DNA of 64,000 nt from Streptomyces actuosus (GTDB lineage Bacteria > Actinomycetota > Actinomycetes > Streptomycetales > Streptomycetaceae): NCBI RefSeq assembly GCF_016921115.1, contig NZ_JAFFZS010000031.1, positions 40,505 to 104,504 of the forward strand, read 5' to 3'. Shown piece after piece: positions 42,554 through 51,294 of this stretch (the first letter of the stretch is position 1; each line of letters starts with the position of its first letter). The translations under genes were made by a program, and so were the position numbers. Below the pieces are notes generated by a model. That model did no database searches. It was not told the origin of the DNA and saw nothing but the letters and a program-made list of their open reading frames with translations.

Positions 42554-43447
42554 TCAGGCGAGCGGGCGGCCGGTGATCACGGCGGCGACGGTCGTTCCGC
42601 GCGGGAAGGCTCCCTCGGTCGCGAGGGCGACGAGTCCGTACAGCAATTTAGCGACATAGAGACGTTCCACGGGCAGGCCGTGGCGCTGCTCGAAGTCGGC
42701 GGCGAACGCCTCCAGCACGGCCGGCACCCTGGCGTACCCGCCGAAGTGGAACCGGTCGTCGAGGGACCACTCCCCACGCGGGCCGCCGAAGGCCTGCGTC
42801 TGCAGCCGCCGCGTCTCCCGCGCCAGGAATCCGCCCCGCAGGACGGGGACGCCCAGTGCCCGCTGCCCGGGATCGAGACCGGCGGCCAGTCCGGCGAGCG
42901 TGCCGCCCGTGCCGCAGGCCACGGCGGCGACGCCGGCGGTGCCGCGCAGCTCGGCGCCGAGCGCCGCGCAGCCGCGGACGGCGTGCGCGTTGCTGCCCCC
43001 CTCGGGGACGACGTGGGCGCCGGGCGCGTCGACCGCGCGCAGGATCCGCCCCAGTGTGTCCGGCTCGGCCTTGCGGCGGTACGTCGTCCGGTCGACGAAG
43101 TGCAGCCGCATGCCGTCGGCCGCGCACCGGGCCAGGGAGGGGTTCAGGGGGCGGTCGGCCAGTTCCTCGCCGCGGACCACGCCGGCCGTGGGCACGCCGA
43201 GCAGGCGGCCCGCTGCGGCGGTGGCGCGCAGATGGTTGGAGTAGGCGCCCCCGAAGGTGACGATCGGCCGGCCGGACGCCGCGTCCAGGTTGGGGGCCAG
43301 CTTGCGCCACTTGTTCCCGATCAGCTGGGGGTGGATCAGGTCGTCGCGCTTGAGGACCAGGCCGACGCCCTGCCGCCCGAAGCGGTCGTCCCGCACCTCC
43401 TGGACGGGGGAGGGCAGGCGGGGCTGAAGGGCGTCCGGACCGGTCAC
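42554..43447 (-). CDS. PLP-dependent ACC deaminase/D-cysteine desulfhydrase family protein
   Basis: A fold-type II PLP enzyme of about 297 residues. The Schiff-base lysine lies in LIGNKWRKL, after VLKRDDLIHP; GGAYSNHLRATAAAGRLLG and CGTGGTLAGLAAG bind substrate and PLP phosphate. The family includes 1-aminocyclopropane-1-carboxylate deaminase and D-cysteine desulfhydrase; specificity cannot be told from sequence here. GTG 43447 is preferred, with an in-frame GTG 43471 as alternative. It is followed by the ruined amidase gene upstream on the same strand. Confidence 0.87.
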   Translation of the reverse strand: MTGPDALQPRLPSPVQEVRDDRFGRQGVGLVLKRDDLIHPQLIGNKWRKLAPNLDAASGRPIVTFGGAYSNHLRATAAAGRLLGVPTAGVVRGEELADRPLNPSLARCAADGMRLHFVDRTTYRRKAEPDTLGRILRAVDAPGAHVVPEGGSNAHAVRGCAALGAELRGTAGVAAVACGTGGTLAGLAAGLDPGQRALGVPVLRGGFLARETRRLQTQAFGGPRGEWSLDDRFHFGGYARVPAVLEAFAADFEQRHGLPVERLYVAKLLYGLVALATEGAFPRGTTVAAVITGRPLA

Positions 43448-43479
43448 CGCACCATTGTCACCGTCGTCCACCGTCCGCT

Positions 43480-44121
43480 CGCTTCAGGCGGTCCCGGATC
43501 CGCTCCCCGCACGGAGGCCGTCGTGAAGCCCCGCGGATCCACCTTGCCCGGCTGCCACTCCAGACGGCCGATCACCGACCGCTCCGTCCAGCCGTGCCGC
43601 CGGCAGATCGCCGCCGCGGCCTTCTCGACGGCCGTCGGCTGTGCCGGCGGCCAGGGGTCCGCGCCGTCGCCGAGGTTCTCGCACGCGAAGCCGCGGAAGT
43701 GGCGGTTGCCGTCGATGCGGGCCTCGTCGTCGTGCGGGAGGGCCCTCTCCGCGATCACGGCGCGCAGGACGTGTCGTGGCCGAGGCCGGCGTGGTTCGCG
43801 CGGCCGTGCCCGACGAGATGGACGGCGCGCAGGACGTGTCGTGGCCGAGGCCGGCGTGGTTCGCGCGGCCGTGCCCGACGAGATGGACGGCGCCGTCCTC
43901 GGTGACGACGCCGTGGCCCAGGGGGCCCGGGAGCCCGGCGTAGCCCGTGCGGCACAGCTCGCGGTCCGCGCGGCGCCCCGGGGCGCCGTGGGAGGGATCA
44001 TCACGCCGTCGACGGGCTCCCACGGGCCCTTGTGGTTGCGATGGCGACGGCGCCGGTCGCCGACCTCGACGACGGGCAGGCCTTCGCCCCGCAGGGCCTC
44101 CAGGATCGTGTGCGCGGACAG
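43480..44121 (-). pseudogene. Decayed peptidoglycan-recognition N-acetylmuramoyl-L-alanine amidase
   Basis: Fragments of one Amidase_2/PGRP-like protein lie in order but in different frames: HRNHKGPWEPVDGVMI, then ELCRTGYAGLPGPLGHGVVT and VHLVGHGRANHAGLGHD, then LPHDDEARIDGNRHFRGF and WTERSVIGRLEWQPGKVDPR. One base is missing near 43958, and a 65-bp tandem duplication (43757-43886) adds a second frameshift. The zinc-binding HHT motif has become PPT, and the expected ATG near 44121 reads CTG. The gene therefore lost function by several independent hits. Confidence 0.85.
43757..43886. repeat. 65-bp perfect tandem duplication inside the amidase pseudogene
   Basis: Two head-to-tail copies, 43757-43821 and 43822-43886, with seven further matching bases after the second. 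The unit length is not a multiple of three, so the duplication shifts the reading frame. The absence of differences suggests a recent event. Confidence 0.95.
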
Positions 44122-44462
44122 GGGAGAGGCCGTGCCGCCTCCTTCGTGCTGGTGTGCCGCCGCTGCTGCCGGTCGCGGCCGGGGCCGAGCGGCATGTCGG
44201 TATATCGGTGCTTGTGCTGAAAGAAGCCGACAGGGCGCACATCGTTCGCACGGCGCGGGAACGGATCCGGACAGCGGACGGGGGTGTGCCCCCGGACGGC
44301 GCCGGAGGCACTGGACAGGATCCCTCTTTTTGCCCAGTCGGCGGAGATCCAATCCCGCTCGTTCGTGTAATGGCACCGGCACGCTGCGTGCTGAAAGGCT
44401 GGTCGCGAGATCGATGGCCGGCGCAGTCCGCTGCCGGTGCATGACCGGGAGGGCAATTCCTT
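44122..44462. other. 341-bp region upstream of the encapsulin gene
   Basis: No gene is recognised. The stretch should contain the encapsulin promoter. A GGGAGGG ribosome-binding site lies about 11 nt before the ATG at 44463. I cannot assign -35/-10 elements with confidence. Confidence 0.45.
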
Positions 44463-45869
44463 ATGTCGGTAGGCGAAGAGATCCGCACGGAGCAGGGCAA
44501 GCCGCAGCAGAGCCTGGGCACCGCAGCTGCGCGGAACCTGGCCACCACCACCAAGTCCGCACCCCAGATGCAGGAGATCAGCTCACGCTGGCTGCTGCGG
44601 ACACTTCCGTGGGTGAACGTCCAGGGCGGCACGTATCGCGTGAACCGCCGCCTGACGTACGCGGTCGGCGACGGACGGATCACGTTCGTGAAGACCGGCG
44701 ACCGTGTCGAGGTCATCCCCGCGGAGCTCGGCGAACTGCCGGCCCTGAGGGCCTTCGAGGACGACGAGGTGCTGGCGGAGCTCGCCCAGCGCTGCCGGCA
44801 GCGGGAGATCGCCGCAGGCGAGATCATCGCCTCCTTCGGCAGCCAGTCCGACGAGGTCTACCTGCTCGCCCACGGCCGGGTCGAGAAGGTCGGCACCGGC
44901 CCTTACGGCGACGACCAGGTGCTCGCCGTGCTCGCCGACGGTGCCTACTTCGGCGACGCAGCGCTGCTCTCCGAGGACGCCATCTGGGAGTACACGGCCC
45001 GCGCCGACACCGCGTGCACGGTACTGACCCTCTCCCGGCAGGACGTCCAGCAGGTCGCCGAACGCGCCGACTCCCTGCGCGCCCACCTCCAGCAGCAGCG
45101 CTCCGTCCCGCAGCAGCAGACCAACAAGTACGGCGAGAAGGAGGTCGCCCTGGCCGCCGGCCACAGCGGCGAGCCCGACATCCCGCACACGTTCGTCGAC
45201 TACGAGGCCCGGCCCCGCGAGTACGAGCTGAGCATCGCCCAGACGGTGCTGCGCATCCACACACGCGTGGCCGATCTCTACAACCAGCCGATGAACCAGA
45301 CCGAGCAGCAGCTGCGGCTCACGGTAGAGGCACTGAAGGAGCGCCAGGAGCACGAGCTGGTCAACAACCGCGAGTTCGGCCTGCTGCACAACTGCGAGTA
45401 CGACCAGCGGCTCCAGCCGCACGACGGCGTGCCCGGCCCCGACGACATGGACGAGCTGCTCAGCCGGCGGCGCGGCACCAAGATGTTCCTCGCCCATCCG
45501 CGCGCGATCGCAGCGTTCGGCCGCGAACTCAACAAGCGCGGCCTGGTGCCCGAGACCATCGACATCGGCGGCAACCGCATCCCCACCTGGCGGGGCGTGC
45601 CGATCTACCCGTGCAACAAGATCCCGGTCACCCCCGAGCGGACCAGCTCGATCATCGCGATGCGTCTCGGTGAGGAGGATCAGGGCGTCGTCGGCCTGCG
45701 TCAGGCCGGCATCCCCGACGAGATCGAGCCGAGCCTGTCGGTCCGGTTCATGGGCATCAACGAACAGGCCGTGATCAAGTACCTCGTCACGGCCTACTAC
45801 TCCGCCGCCGTCCTGGTCCCGGATGCCCTCGGCGTCCTGGAGAACGTCGAGATCGGCCGCTGGCGATGA
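44463..45869 (+). CDS. Family 2B encapsulin shell protein (EshA-like) with cyclic-nucleotide-binding domain
   Basis: A 468-residue homologue of EshA/SCO5249, a protein group now recognised as HK97-fold encapsulins that form protein nanocompartments. The shell core (about 35-95 and 225-468) includes VNRRLTYAVGDGRITF, MNQTEQQLRLTVEALKERQEHELVNN and the C-terminal VIKYLVTAYYSAAVL. A CRP-like cyclic-nucleotide-binding domain is inserted at about 97-215, the mark of Family 2B. Its phosphate cassette FGDAALLSEDAIWEYTAR (163-180) lacks the usual Pro-Arg, so the ligand may not be cAMP. The probable cargo gene follows 118 bp downstream. Confidence 0.9.
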   Translation: MSVGEEIRTEQGKPQQSLGTAAARNLATTTKSAPQMQEISSRWLLRTLPWVNVQGGTYRVNRRLTYAVGDGRITFVKTGDRVEVIPAELGELPALRAFEDDEVLAELAQRCRQREIAAGEIIASFGSQSDEVYLLAHGRVEKVGTGPYGDDQVLAVLADGAYFGDAALLSEDAIWEYTARADTACTVLTLSRQDVQQVAERADSLRAHLQQQRSVPQQQTNKYGEKEVALAAGHSGEPDIPHTFVDYEARPREYELSIAQTVLRIHTRVADLYNQPMNQTEQQLRLTVEALKERQEHELVNNREFGLLHNCEYDQRLQPHDGVPGPDDMDELLSRRRGTKMFLAHPRAIAAFGRELNKRGLVPETIDIGGNRIPTWRGVPIYPCNKIPVTPERTSSIIAMRLGEEDQGVVGLRQAGIPDEIEPSLSVRFMGINEQAVIKYLVTAYYSAAVLVPDALGVLENVEIGRWR

Positions 45870-45987
45870 GCCTGCCCGCCGCCTCGGCGACGCCAGGCGC
45901 CCTCCCTCCGGGGCGGGCGCACCGCGGGTGTCCGCGATCGCACGCGGCCCCCGCCCTCTCGTCCGCCGGCTCTTGGAGGGAGCACCG

Positions 45988-47130
45988 ATGACCGATTCCC
46001 TGATCCAGCCGGTCGACACGCAGCGCAGAGCGCCCCGCCGCATCGGCGCACAGGCGAGGACGGCACACCCCGCGGGTGCGGGCGACGGGCATCCCGCTGA
46101 CGCGGCGGACGGGCACGAGGCGGAGGAGATCCTGCGGCGCACGCGCGCCTCGGTCGACCCGGAACTGCGGGCGGCCCTCGACGGCCTGCCGGGTCCCATG
46201 CGCCGTGCCGCGCTGTACCACTTCGGCTGGCAGCACCCCGACGGCAGCCCGGCCGCAGGCGGCGCCGGCAAGGCCCTCCGGCCCGCGCTCGTCCTCGCCG
46301 CAGCAGCCGCACTCGGCGGTCCCGCGGCCAGGGACCGCGCCGTACGGGCGGCGGTGGCGGTCGAACTCGTCCACAACTTCACACTGCTGCACGACGACGT
46401 GATGGACCGGGACGCCACCCGGCGGCACCGGGCCACCGCCTGGACCGTCTTCGGCGACGCCGACGCGATCCTGGCGGGCGACGCCCTGCAGGCGCTCGCC
46501 CTCGGACTGCTCGCCCGGGACGTCCATCCGGCCGCCCCCGCCGCCGCGGCCCGGCTCGCGGACTGCGTCGTGGAGCTGTGCGCCGGGCAGCACGCGGACA
46601 CCGCTCTGGAGGGGCGCGGGCCCGGCGGGGTCGGCCTCGGTGAAGTGCTCGACATGACCGAGGCCAAGACGGGTGCCCTCCTCGGGTGCGCCTGCGCCAT
46701 CGGCGCCCTCTACGCGGGGGCGTCCGCGCAGGACGTCGACGCGCTGGACGCGTTCGGACGCGAGGCCGGACTCGCCTTCCAGCTCATCGACGACATCATC
46801 GGGATCTGGGGCGACCCGCGGCGCACCGGCAAGCCGGCCGGCGCGGACCTCGCCGCTCGCAAGAAGTCCTTGCCGGTGGTCGCGGCCCTCGCCTCCGGCA
46901 CCCCCGCGGCGGCGGAACTGGCCGCCCTGTACGCGCGGCCCTGGGACGCGGAGGACCTGGAGTCCACGGTGCACGCGGTGGAGCGGGCCGGCGGGCGGGA
47001 CTGGGCGCAGGTCGAAGCCGCCGACCGGATGGCCCGTGCGATGCAGGCACTGTCCCGGGCGATCCCGGAGCCGGAGCGGGCGGAGAGCCTGCTGGCCCTG
47101 GCCGAGTTCGTCACCCGGCGCACCAGCTGA
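45988..47130 (+). CDS. Polyprenyl diphosphate synthase, probable encapsulin cargo
   Basis: A 380-residue trans-isoprenyl diphosphate synthase. The first Asp-rich motif is LLHDDVMD (DDVMD at 136-140) and the second is LIDDIIGIWGD (DDIIG at 268-272). The first 45 residues are not part of the fold: they are Ala/Gly/His/Arg-rich, contain RRAPRRIG (13-20), and look disordered. Family 2B encapsulins commonly sit beside such synthases, whose disordered N-termini are thought to direct loading. It follows the shell gene on the same strand with GGAGGGAG before the ATG. Chain length of the product is not predictable. Confidence 0.9.
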   Translation: MTDSLIQPVDTQRRAPRRIGAQARTAHPAGAGDGHPADAADGHEAEEILRRTRASVDPELRAALDGLPGPMRRAALYHFGWQHPDGSPAAGGAGKALRPALVLAAAAALGGPAARDRAVRAAVAVELVHNFTLLHDDVMDRDATRRHRATAWTVFGDADAILAGDALQALALGLLARDVHPAAPAAAARLADCVVELCAGQHADTALEGRGPGGVGLGEVLDMTEAKTGALLGCACAIGALYAGASAQDVDALDAFGREAGLAFQLIDDIIGIWGDPRRTGKPAGADLAARKKSLPVVAALASGTPAAAELAALYARPWDAEDLESTVHAVERAGGRDWAQVEAADRMARAMQALSRAIPEPERAESLLALAEFVTRRTS

Positions 47131-47400
47131 CGGCCCCGCGCCGGGGCCGGCAGGCCCTCGGTGCGGGCCCGCGGCAGCGCCCACCCGGACCCCGGTGTCA
47201 CCGGGACCGCGCGGTTCCTGACCCCGCGCGGCACCCCGGTGGCACCGGTCGGGGCGGGTCCCGCACATCCCCACGGCGTGCGGGCCCCGCCCCTCCCACC
47301 GCATCGGGTGCCCCGACGCACCCCGGGCCACGGACGGCGAGCCGTCGTCGATAGGCTCAACACCCCTACGGACACGACAGGTTGAGGCAAGGGGGCCGGC

Positions 47401-47997
47401 ATGGGCATGGCGATCCGCAGAGCAGGACCGGGCGACAGGGAACGCGTCGTCCGGCTGCTGGACGACGCCTTCCAGGACGACCCGGTCAGCGGGTGGGTGT
47501 TCCCCGGTTCCGAGTACCGCCGCGCGACACATCCGCGGATGATGGCCGCCTTCACCGACGTCGTGCTCGCCGAGGGCCGGATCGACCTCACCGCAGACGA
47601 GGCCGCCTGCGCCCTGTGGATGCCCGTCCCGGCGGGCGCGCACGCCGCGGACGGCGACGGCCCCGCCCGGCTGCGCGCCGCGGTCGACCCGGCGAACGAG
47701 CGCGTGGAACTGATCGGTCGGCTGACCACCGGTATTCATCCTGCGGACCTGGCCCACGAGTACCTGTGGATGATCGGGGTGGCCCCCGGCCGGCAGGGTG
47801 AGGGGCTGGGGACCGCGCTCATGGCGCGTGTACTCAAACGCTGCGACCGCGACCGGGTGCCCGCCTACCTCGAGGCGAGCAGCGCCCGCAGCCGTGCCCT
47901 GTACGAGCGCCTGGGCTTCAGGACCCTCACCGAACGCGTCCTGGACCTCCCCGACGGCCCGCGCATGTGGCCGATGTGGCGCGAGCCCCGCAGCTGA
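47401..47997 (+). CDS. GNAT-family N-acetyltransferase
   Basis: A 198-residue acetyltransferase. The acetyl-CoA loop is IGVAPGRQGEGLGTALM (Q/R-x-x-G-x-G), followed by YERLGFRTLTERVL near the C-terminus. It lies 270 bp after the polyprenyl synthase on the same strand, so it could belong to the encapsulin locus, but the gap and a possible -10 element (TAGGCT at about 47352) argue for its own promoter. ATG 47401 and ATG 47407 are both possible starts. Confidence 0.85.
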   Translation: MGMAIRRAGPGDRERVVRLLDDAFQDDPVSGWVFPGSEYRRATHPRMMAAFTDVVLAEGRIDLTADEAACALWMPVPAGAHAADGDGPARLRAAVDPANERVELIGRLTTGIHPADLAHEYLWMIGVAPGRQGEGLGTALMARVLKRCDRDRVPAYLEASSARSRALYERLGFRTLTERVLDLPDGPRMWPMWREPRS

Positions 47998-48169
47998 GCC
48001 CACCGGGAGACGCCGCGCCCCGTCGCAGCACGCGCCGGGCCGCGGCCGAGGGCCTCGCCCGGCACTGCGGCCGGTTCGCCGGGGCGCGGTACGCATCACC
48101 GCCGGGCCCGGAGCTCGTGCACGCCTGCGCCCGGGGGCGTCGCGGCCGGGGGCGCTCTACGCTGAGGAC

Positions 48170-48502
48170 ATGGACAGCGAGGAACCCGTCTGTCCCGTCT
48201 GCGGACAGCCCGTCGGCACGGTGGTCAGGCGTCACAAGACACTGGGTGCGTGGGTGCCGGTGTGGGTCCGCGAACCCTGCCGGAACCGCGACTGCGAGGC
48301 CTACGTCGACCCCGCCACCGAGGAGCACCCCCGCGAGGCCGCCGTCGTCCAGCCCACGCCGCGCGCACCGGCAGGCACGGCGGCGGCGACACGGACCGCG
48401 ACGGGGGCTCCGACGGGGCGGAAGCCCGACGCCGTGGACACGGGCCCGCCGGACCCGGCGGGCCGGCCACCCGGCACGGGCACCGAGACCGAAGCCCCCT
48501 GA
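48170..48502 (+). CDS. Small zinc-ribbon protein with disordered tail
   Basis: A 110-residue protein. The N-terminal 45 residues contain CPVCG and CRNRDC, a plausible four-Cys zinc ribbon; the remainder is Pro/Ala/Thr-rich and unstructured. No function is assignable. The ATG is preceded by TACGCT (48158-48163) at 6 nt, fitting a leaderless transcript. Confidence 0.7.
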   Translation: MDSEEPVCPVCGQPVGTVVRRHKTLGAWVPVWVREPCRNRDCEAYVDPATEEHPREAAVVQPTPRAPAGTAAATRTATGAPTGRKPDAVDTGPPDPAGRPPGTGTETEAP

Positions 48503-48662
48503 CAGCCCACGGTCCCGACGTCCCGCGTACCAGGCCTCCCCACCCTCGACTCCGGTGCCGGACCGGCCTGCTGCGGGCTCAGCCGGCAGCGGCTCCGGTG
48601 GCGGCGGCTCCGGTGGCGGCGGCCCGGTCGGCGTGCCCCGCGGCTGCCGGTAGCGTCGCCTC

Positions 48663-48992
48663 ATGACCCAGCAGCACATCCTCCACCTCACCGAACGCTC
48701 CCTGTGGGAGGAGGCCCGCGCACACGGCGCCTACACCATGTCGACCCGGGGCCGCACCCTCGCCGAGGAGGGCTTCATCCACTGCTCGACGCGTGCCCAG
48801 TTCCCCGCCGTGGCCGCGTTCCTCTACAGCTCCCCGGACCGCCCCGAGGACCTGGTGGTCCTGGTCGTCGACCCCGAACGGCTGGCCGCACCGGTGCGGT
48901 ACGAGGCACCGGAGCCCGGCGGGGAGGAGTTCCCGCACGTGTACGGGCCCATCCCGGTGGAGGCGGTGGTGGACGTCGAGCCCTGGACCTGA
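48663..48992 (+). CDS. DUF952 family protein
   Basis: A 109-residue protein matching DUF952: LTERSLWEEARAHGAY, EEGFIHCSTRAQF and FPHVYGPIPVEAV. The family adopts an ADP-ribosyltransferase-like fold, and its activity is not established. A TAGCGT hexamer ends 6 nt before the ATG, so the mRNA is probably leaderless. Confidence 0.88.
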   Translation: MTQQHILHLTERSLWEEARAHGAYTMSTRGRTLAEEGFIHCSTRAQFPAVAAFLYSSPDRPEDLVVLVVDPERLAAPVRYEAPEPGGEEFPHVYGPIPVEAVVDVEPWT

Positions 48993-49005
48993 CCGGCGCC
49001 CGCGG

Positions 49006-49752
49006 TCAGGGGAGGCGCGGCAGTCCGCCCGTCGCAGGGTCGCGTTCCGTCAGGCAGTACACGCCGCCCGCGGGGTCGCGCATCACCGTGAAGTGGGCGC
49101 CCCGGGCGACGAGGGCCGCGCCGAGGTGCTCGTGGCGAGCCCGTGTGGCCTCGGGGTCGGCGCAGGCGAGGTCGAGGTGGGCGGACAGCGGCCGCTCCCC
49201 GCCGAGACGCTGGAGGAGGATGCGTATCGGCAGGCCGGGCGGGGGTGCGACGACGTGGAACTCGGGCAGTGAGCCGCCACGGGACTCCCACTGCGGCAAC
49301 AGGTCTGTCCAGAAGGCGACTTCGGCGTCGTACGCCGACGGCGGGACGTCGAGGCACACCTGGTCCAGCCGGCTGCCGTCCACCACGGGCGGCCGCACCG
49401 ACTCCCCCTGCCACGGCACCGCGCAGAACAACTGTCCGCCCGGCGACCGCAGTACGGCCCACTCCCCGTGGTCGGCCACGCGGGTCGCCCCCTGCCGCAG
49501 CGCCGCCGCGACGAAGACGGGCACGTCCTCCACGCAGAGGTCGAGATGGGCGCCGCCCTCACCCCCGTCGACCCCCTGCGCCTTCACGCAGGCGTCCGCG
49601 CGGTCGGCGAGCAGGGTCGCGAACTCCCCCCGCCCCCCGCGGCGTTCGGACAGCCGGGTGCCCGTCACGGCCGTCCAGAAGACGCAGGCGGCGTCGACGT
49701 GCTCGGCCGGGCGGTCGATGAAGGCGTACGTCCACGCCACACGCGGGGTCAT
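49006..49752 (-). CDS. Two-domain VOC (glyoxalase/bleomycin-resistance fold) protein
   Basis: A 248-residue protein with two vicinal-oxygen-chelate domains, about 5-120 (TYAFIDRPAEHVDAACVFWTAVTG) and 128-240 (LDQVCLDVPPSAYDAEVAFW, ending MRDPAGGVYCLTERDP). Such proteins range from metal-dependent lyases to antibiotic-binding proteins. The substrate is unknown. Its stop is 14 bp from the convergent DUF952 gene. Confidence 0.85.
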   Translation of the reverse strand: MTPRVAWTYAFIDRPAEHVDAACVFWTAVTGTRLSERRGGRGEFATLLADRADACVKAQGVDGGEGGAHLDLCVEDVPVFVAAALRQGATRVADHGEWAVLRSPGGQLFCAVPWQGESVRPPVVDGSRLDQVCLDVPPSAYDAEVAFWTDLLPQWESRGGSLPEFHVVAPPPGLPIRILLQRLGGERPLSAHLDLACADPEATRARHEHLGAALVARGAHFTVMRDPAGGVYCLTERDPATGGLPRLP

Positions 49753-49809
49753 ACGCGCGATCGTACGTGCCGGGTCGTCCCCCGTGCCGCGACGGGAAGG
49801 GGCGCCGGC

Positions 49810-50226
49810 TCACCGGCCGCCGGCCTCCATGAACCGCAGCATGTTGCCCGCCGGATCGCGGAACGCGCAGTCGCGCACCCCGTACGGCTGGTCCGTCGGC
49901 TCCTGGAGCACGTCCCCGCCGGCGTCCTGCACGCGCCGGTAGAGGGCATCGCAGTCCGTGGTGGTGAAGTTGACCCCGCGCAGCACGCCCTTGGCCAGCA
50001 GGCGTGCCATCGCCTCGCGGTCGGCGGGGGAGAAGTCCGGGTTGGCGGCCGGCGGTTCCAGCACGATCTCGACGTCCGGCTGGAGCGGCGAGCCCACGGT
50101 CACCCAGCGCATGTCCTCGAACGACACGTCGTTGCGGACCTCCAGACCGAGAACGTCCACGTAGAAGGCGAGTGCCTTGTCGAAGTCGTCGACGGCGATG
50201 AAGCACTGTTTCAGTTTCACGTCCAT
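49810..50226 (-). CDS. VOC family protein
   Basis: A 138-residue single VOC protein: KQCFIAVDDFDKALAFYVDVLGLE at the N-terminus and CAFRDPAGNMLRFME at the C-terminus, the two arms of the glyoxalase-like fold. It starts 10 bp after the AraC-type regulator on the same strand, so the two are probably one operon. Confidence 0.88.
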   Translation of the reverse strand: MDVKLKQCFIAVDDFDKALAFYVDVLGLEVRNDVSFEDMRWVTVGSPLQPDVEIVLEPPAANPDFSPADREAMARLLAKGVLRGVNFTTTDCDALYRRVQDAGGDVLQEPTDQPYGVRDCAFRDPAGNMLRFMEAGGR

Positions 50227-50236
50227 GGCGGTGAAC

Positions 50237-50632
50237 CTAGCGTCGGCGCGGGCGGGTGAAGGTGCGCGCCACGCAGGGCGGGATCGGCTCGCCCGCCTCG
50301 TGCGAGCGGGCCCGGTACGCGCTCGGCGTCTCGCCGACCAGTTCGGTGAAGCGGGAGCTGAACGAGCCGAGGGAGGTGCAGCCGACGGCGAGGCACACCT
50401 CCGTCACCGTGAGGTCGCCGCGGCGCAGCAGGGTCTTGGCGCGTTCGACGCGGCGGGTCATCAGGTAGCCGTAGGGCGTCTCGCCGTAGGCCTCGCGGAA
50501 GGTGCGCTGGAAGTGTCCCGGAGACATCAGCGCGGTCCGGGCGAGCGACGTGATGTCGAGCGGTTCGGCGTACTCGCGGTCCATCCGGTCGCGGGCCTGC
50601 CGCAGCCGGACCAGGTCCTCGCGCGTCGTCAT
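50237..50632 (-). CDS. AraC-family transcriptional regulator
   Basis: A 131-residue protein consisting essentially of the double helix-turn-helix DNA-binding domain: ITSLARTALMSPGHFQRTFRE (first HTH) and TVTEVCLAVGCTSLGSFSSRFTE (second HTH), with the family stretch ETPSAYRARS. No N-terminal sensor is attached. It heads the operon with the VOC gene, which it probably controls. ATG 50632 is chosen. Confidence 0.9.
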   Translation of the reverse strand: MTTREDLVRLRQARDRMDREYAEPLDITSLARTALMSPGHFQRTFREAYGETPYGYLMTRRVERAKTLLRRGDLTVTEVCLAVGCTSLGSFSSRFTELVGETPSAYRARSHEAGEPIPPCVARTFTRPRRR

Positions 50633-50766
50633 GCCCACAGCATGGCATGTGCCGTGTCACCCGTGCGCAGGCTCGCGGCGGCACCCCGCCCGCACGTCGG
50701 GGCGCCGGCCGGGCGGCGCCCCATTCCCTCCCGCACCGGTCCCCGGGCCCGCCCGGTCGCCGCGCG

Positions 50767-51294
50767 TCACCGCGGACGGGGCGCGGCACCGTCCGTGCCG
50801 GCCGGCAGCGCCGCGGCGATCAGGTCGTGCACGAGGTGCTCGGCCGGTGACCGGTTCTCCTTCAGCCGGTCGAGATCCCCGGGCCCGAACCAGTCGCAGG
50901 CGGTGTGCTTGGACCACTCCAGCGCGGGCCGGTCGAGGTCGCCGTCGACCTCCACGAGGTAGTCGGCCTCGCGCCGTGTGCCGCCGCCGTCGTCGCCGGT
51001 CCAGGAGGTGACCCCGAGCAGCCGGCGGACCCGGCGCAGCCGCCAGCCGGTCTCCTCCTCGATCTCCCGGGCCAGGGCCTCCAGGAGGGACTCGCCGGGC
51101 TCGACGTGCCCGCCGACGATGTCCCAGCAGTCGGGGAAGAGCCGGCGGTCCGGTCCCCGCCGCTGCGCGAAGGCCCTGCCGTGTCCGTCGAGGACGACCG
51201 CCCCGACCGTCCAGGTCTCCCCGCCGGCCGGCTCCGGGAACTCGACTCCGTCGTCCACGACGACATCGCACGCACCGTTTTCCCCGTGTCTCAT
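50767..51294 (-). CDS. Nudix hydrolase
   Basis: A 175-residue Nudix protein. The full Nudix box GGHVEPGESLLEALAREIEEETGW matches GX5EX7REUXEEXGU (written here only as the family pattern; the Gly-Gly start is near residue 61). The context GHGRAFAQRRG...CWDIVGG resembles isopentenyl-diphosphate isomerase-like or MutT-type enzymes. The substrate is not predictable. Confidence 0.9.
   Translation of the reverse strand: MRHGENGACDVVVDDGVEFPEPAGGETWTVGAVVLDGHGRAFAQRRGPDRRLFPDCWDIVGGHVEPGESLLEALAREIEEETGWRLRRVRRLLGVTSWTGDDGGGTRREADYLVEVDGDLDRPALEWSKHTACDWFGPGDLDRLKENRSPAEHLVHDLIAAALPAGTDGAAPRPR

Noticed and set aside
43757..43886. Repeats considered as a CRISPR array
   Set aside because: The two 65-bp copies are directly adjacent with no spacers and lie inside a coding remnant. 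No CRISPR array or cas gene was seen anywhere in the window.
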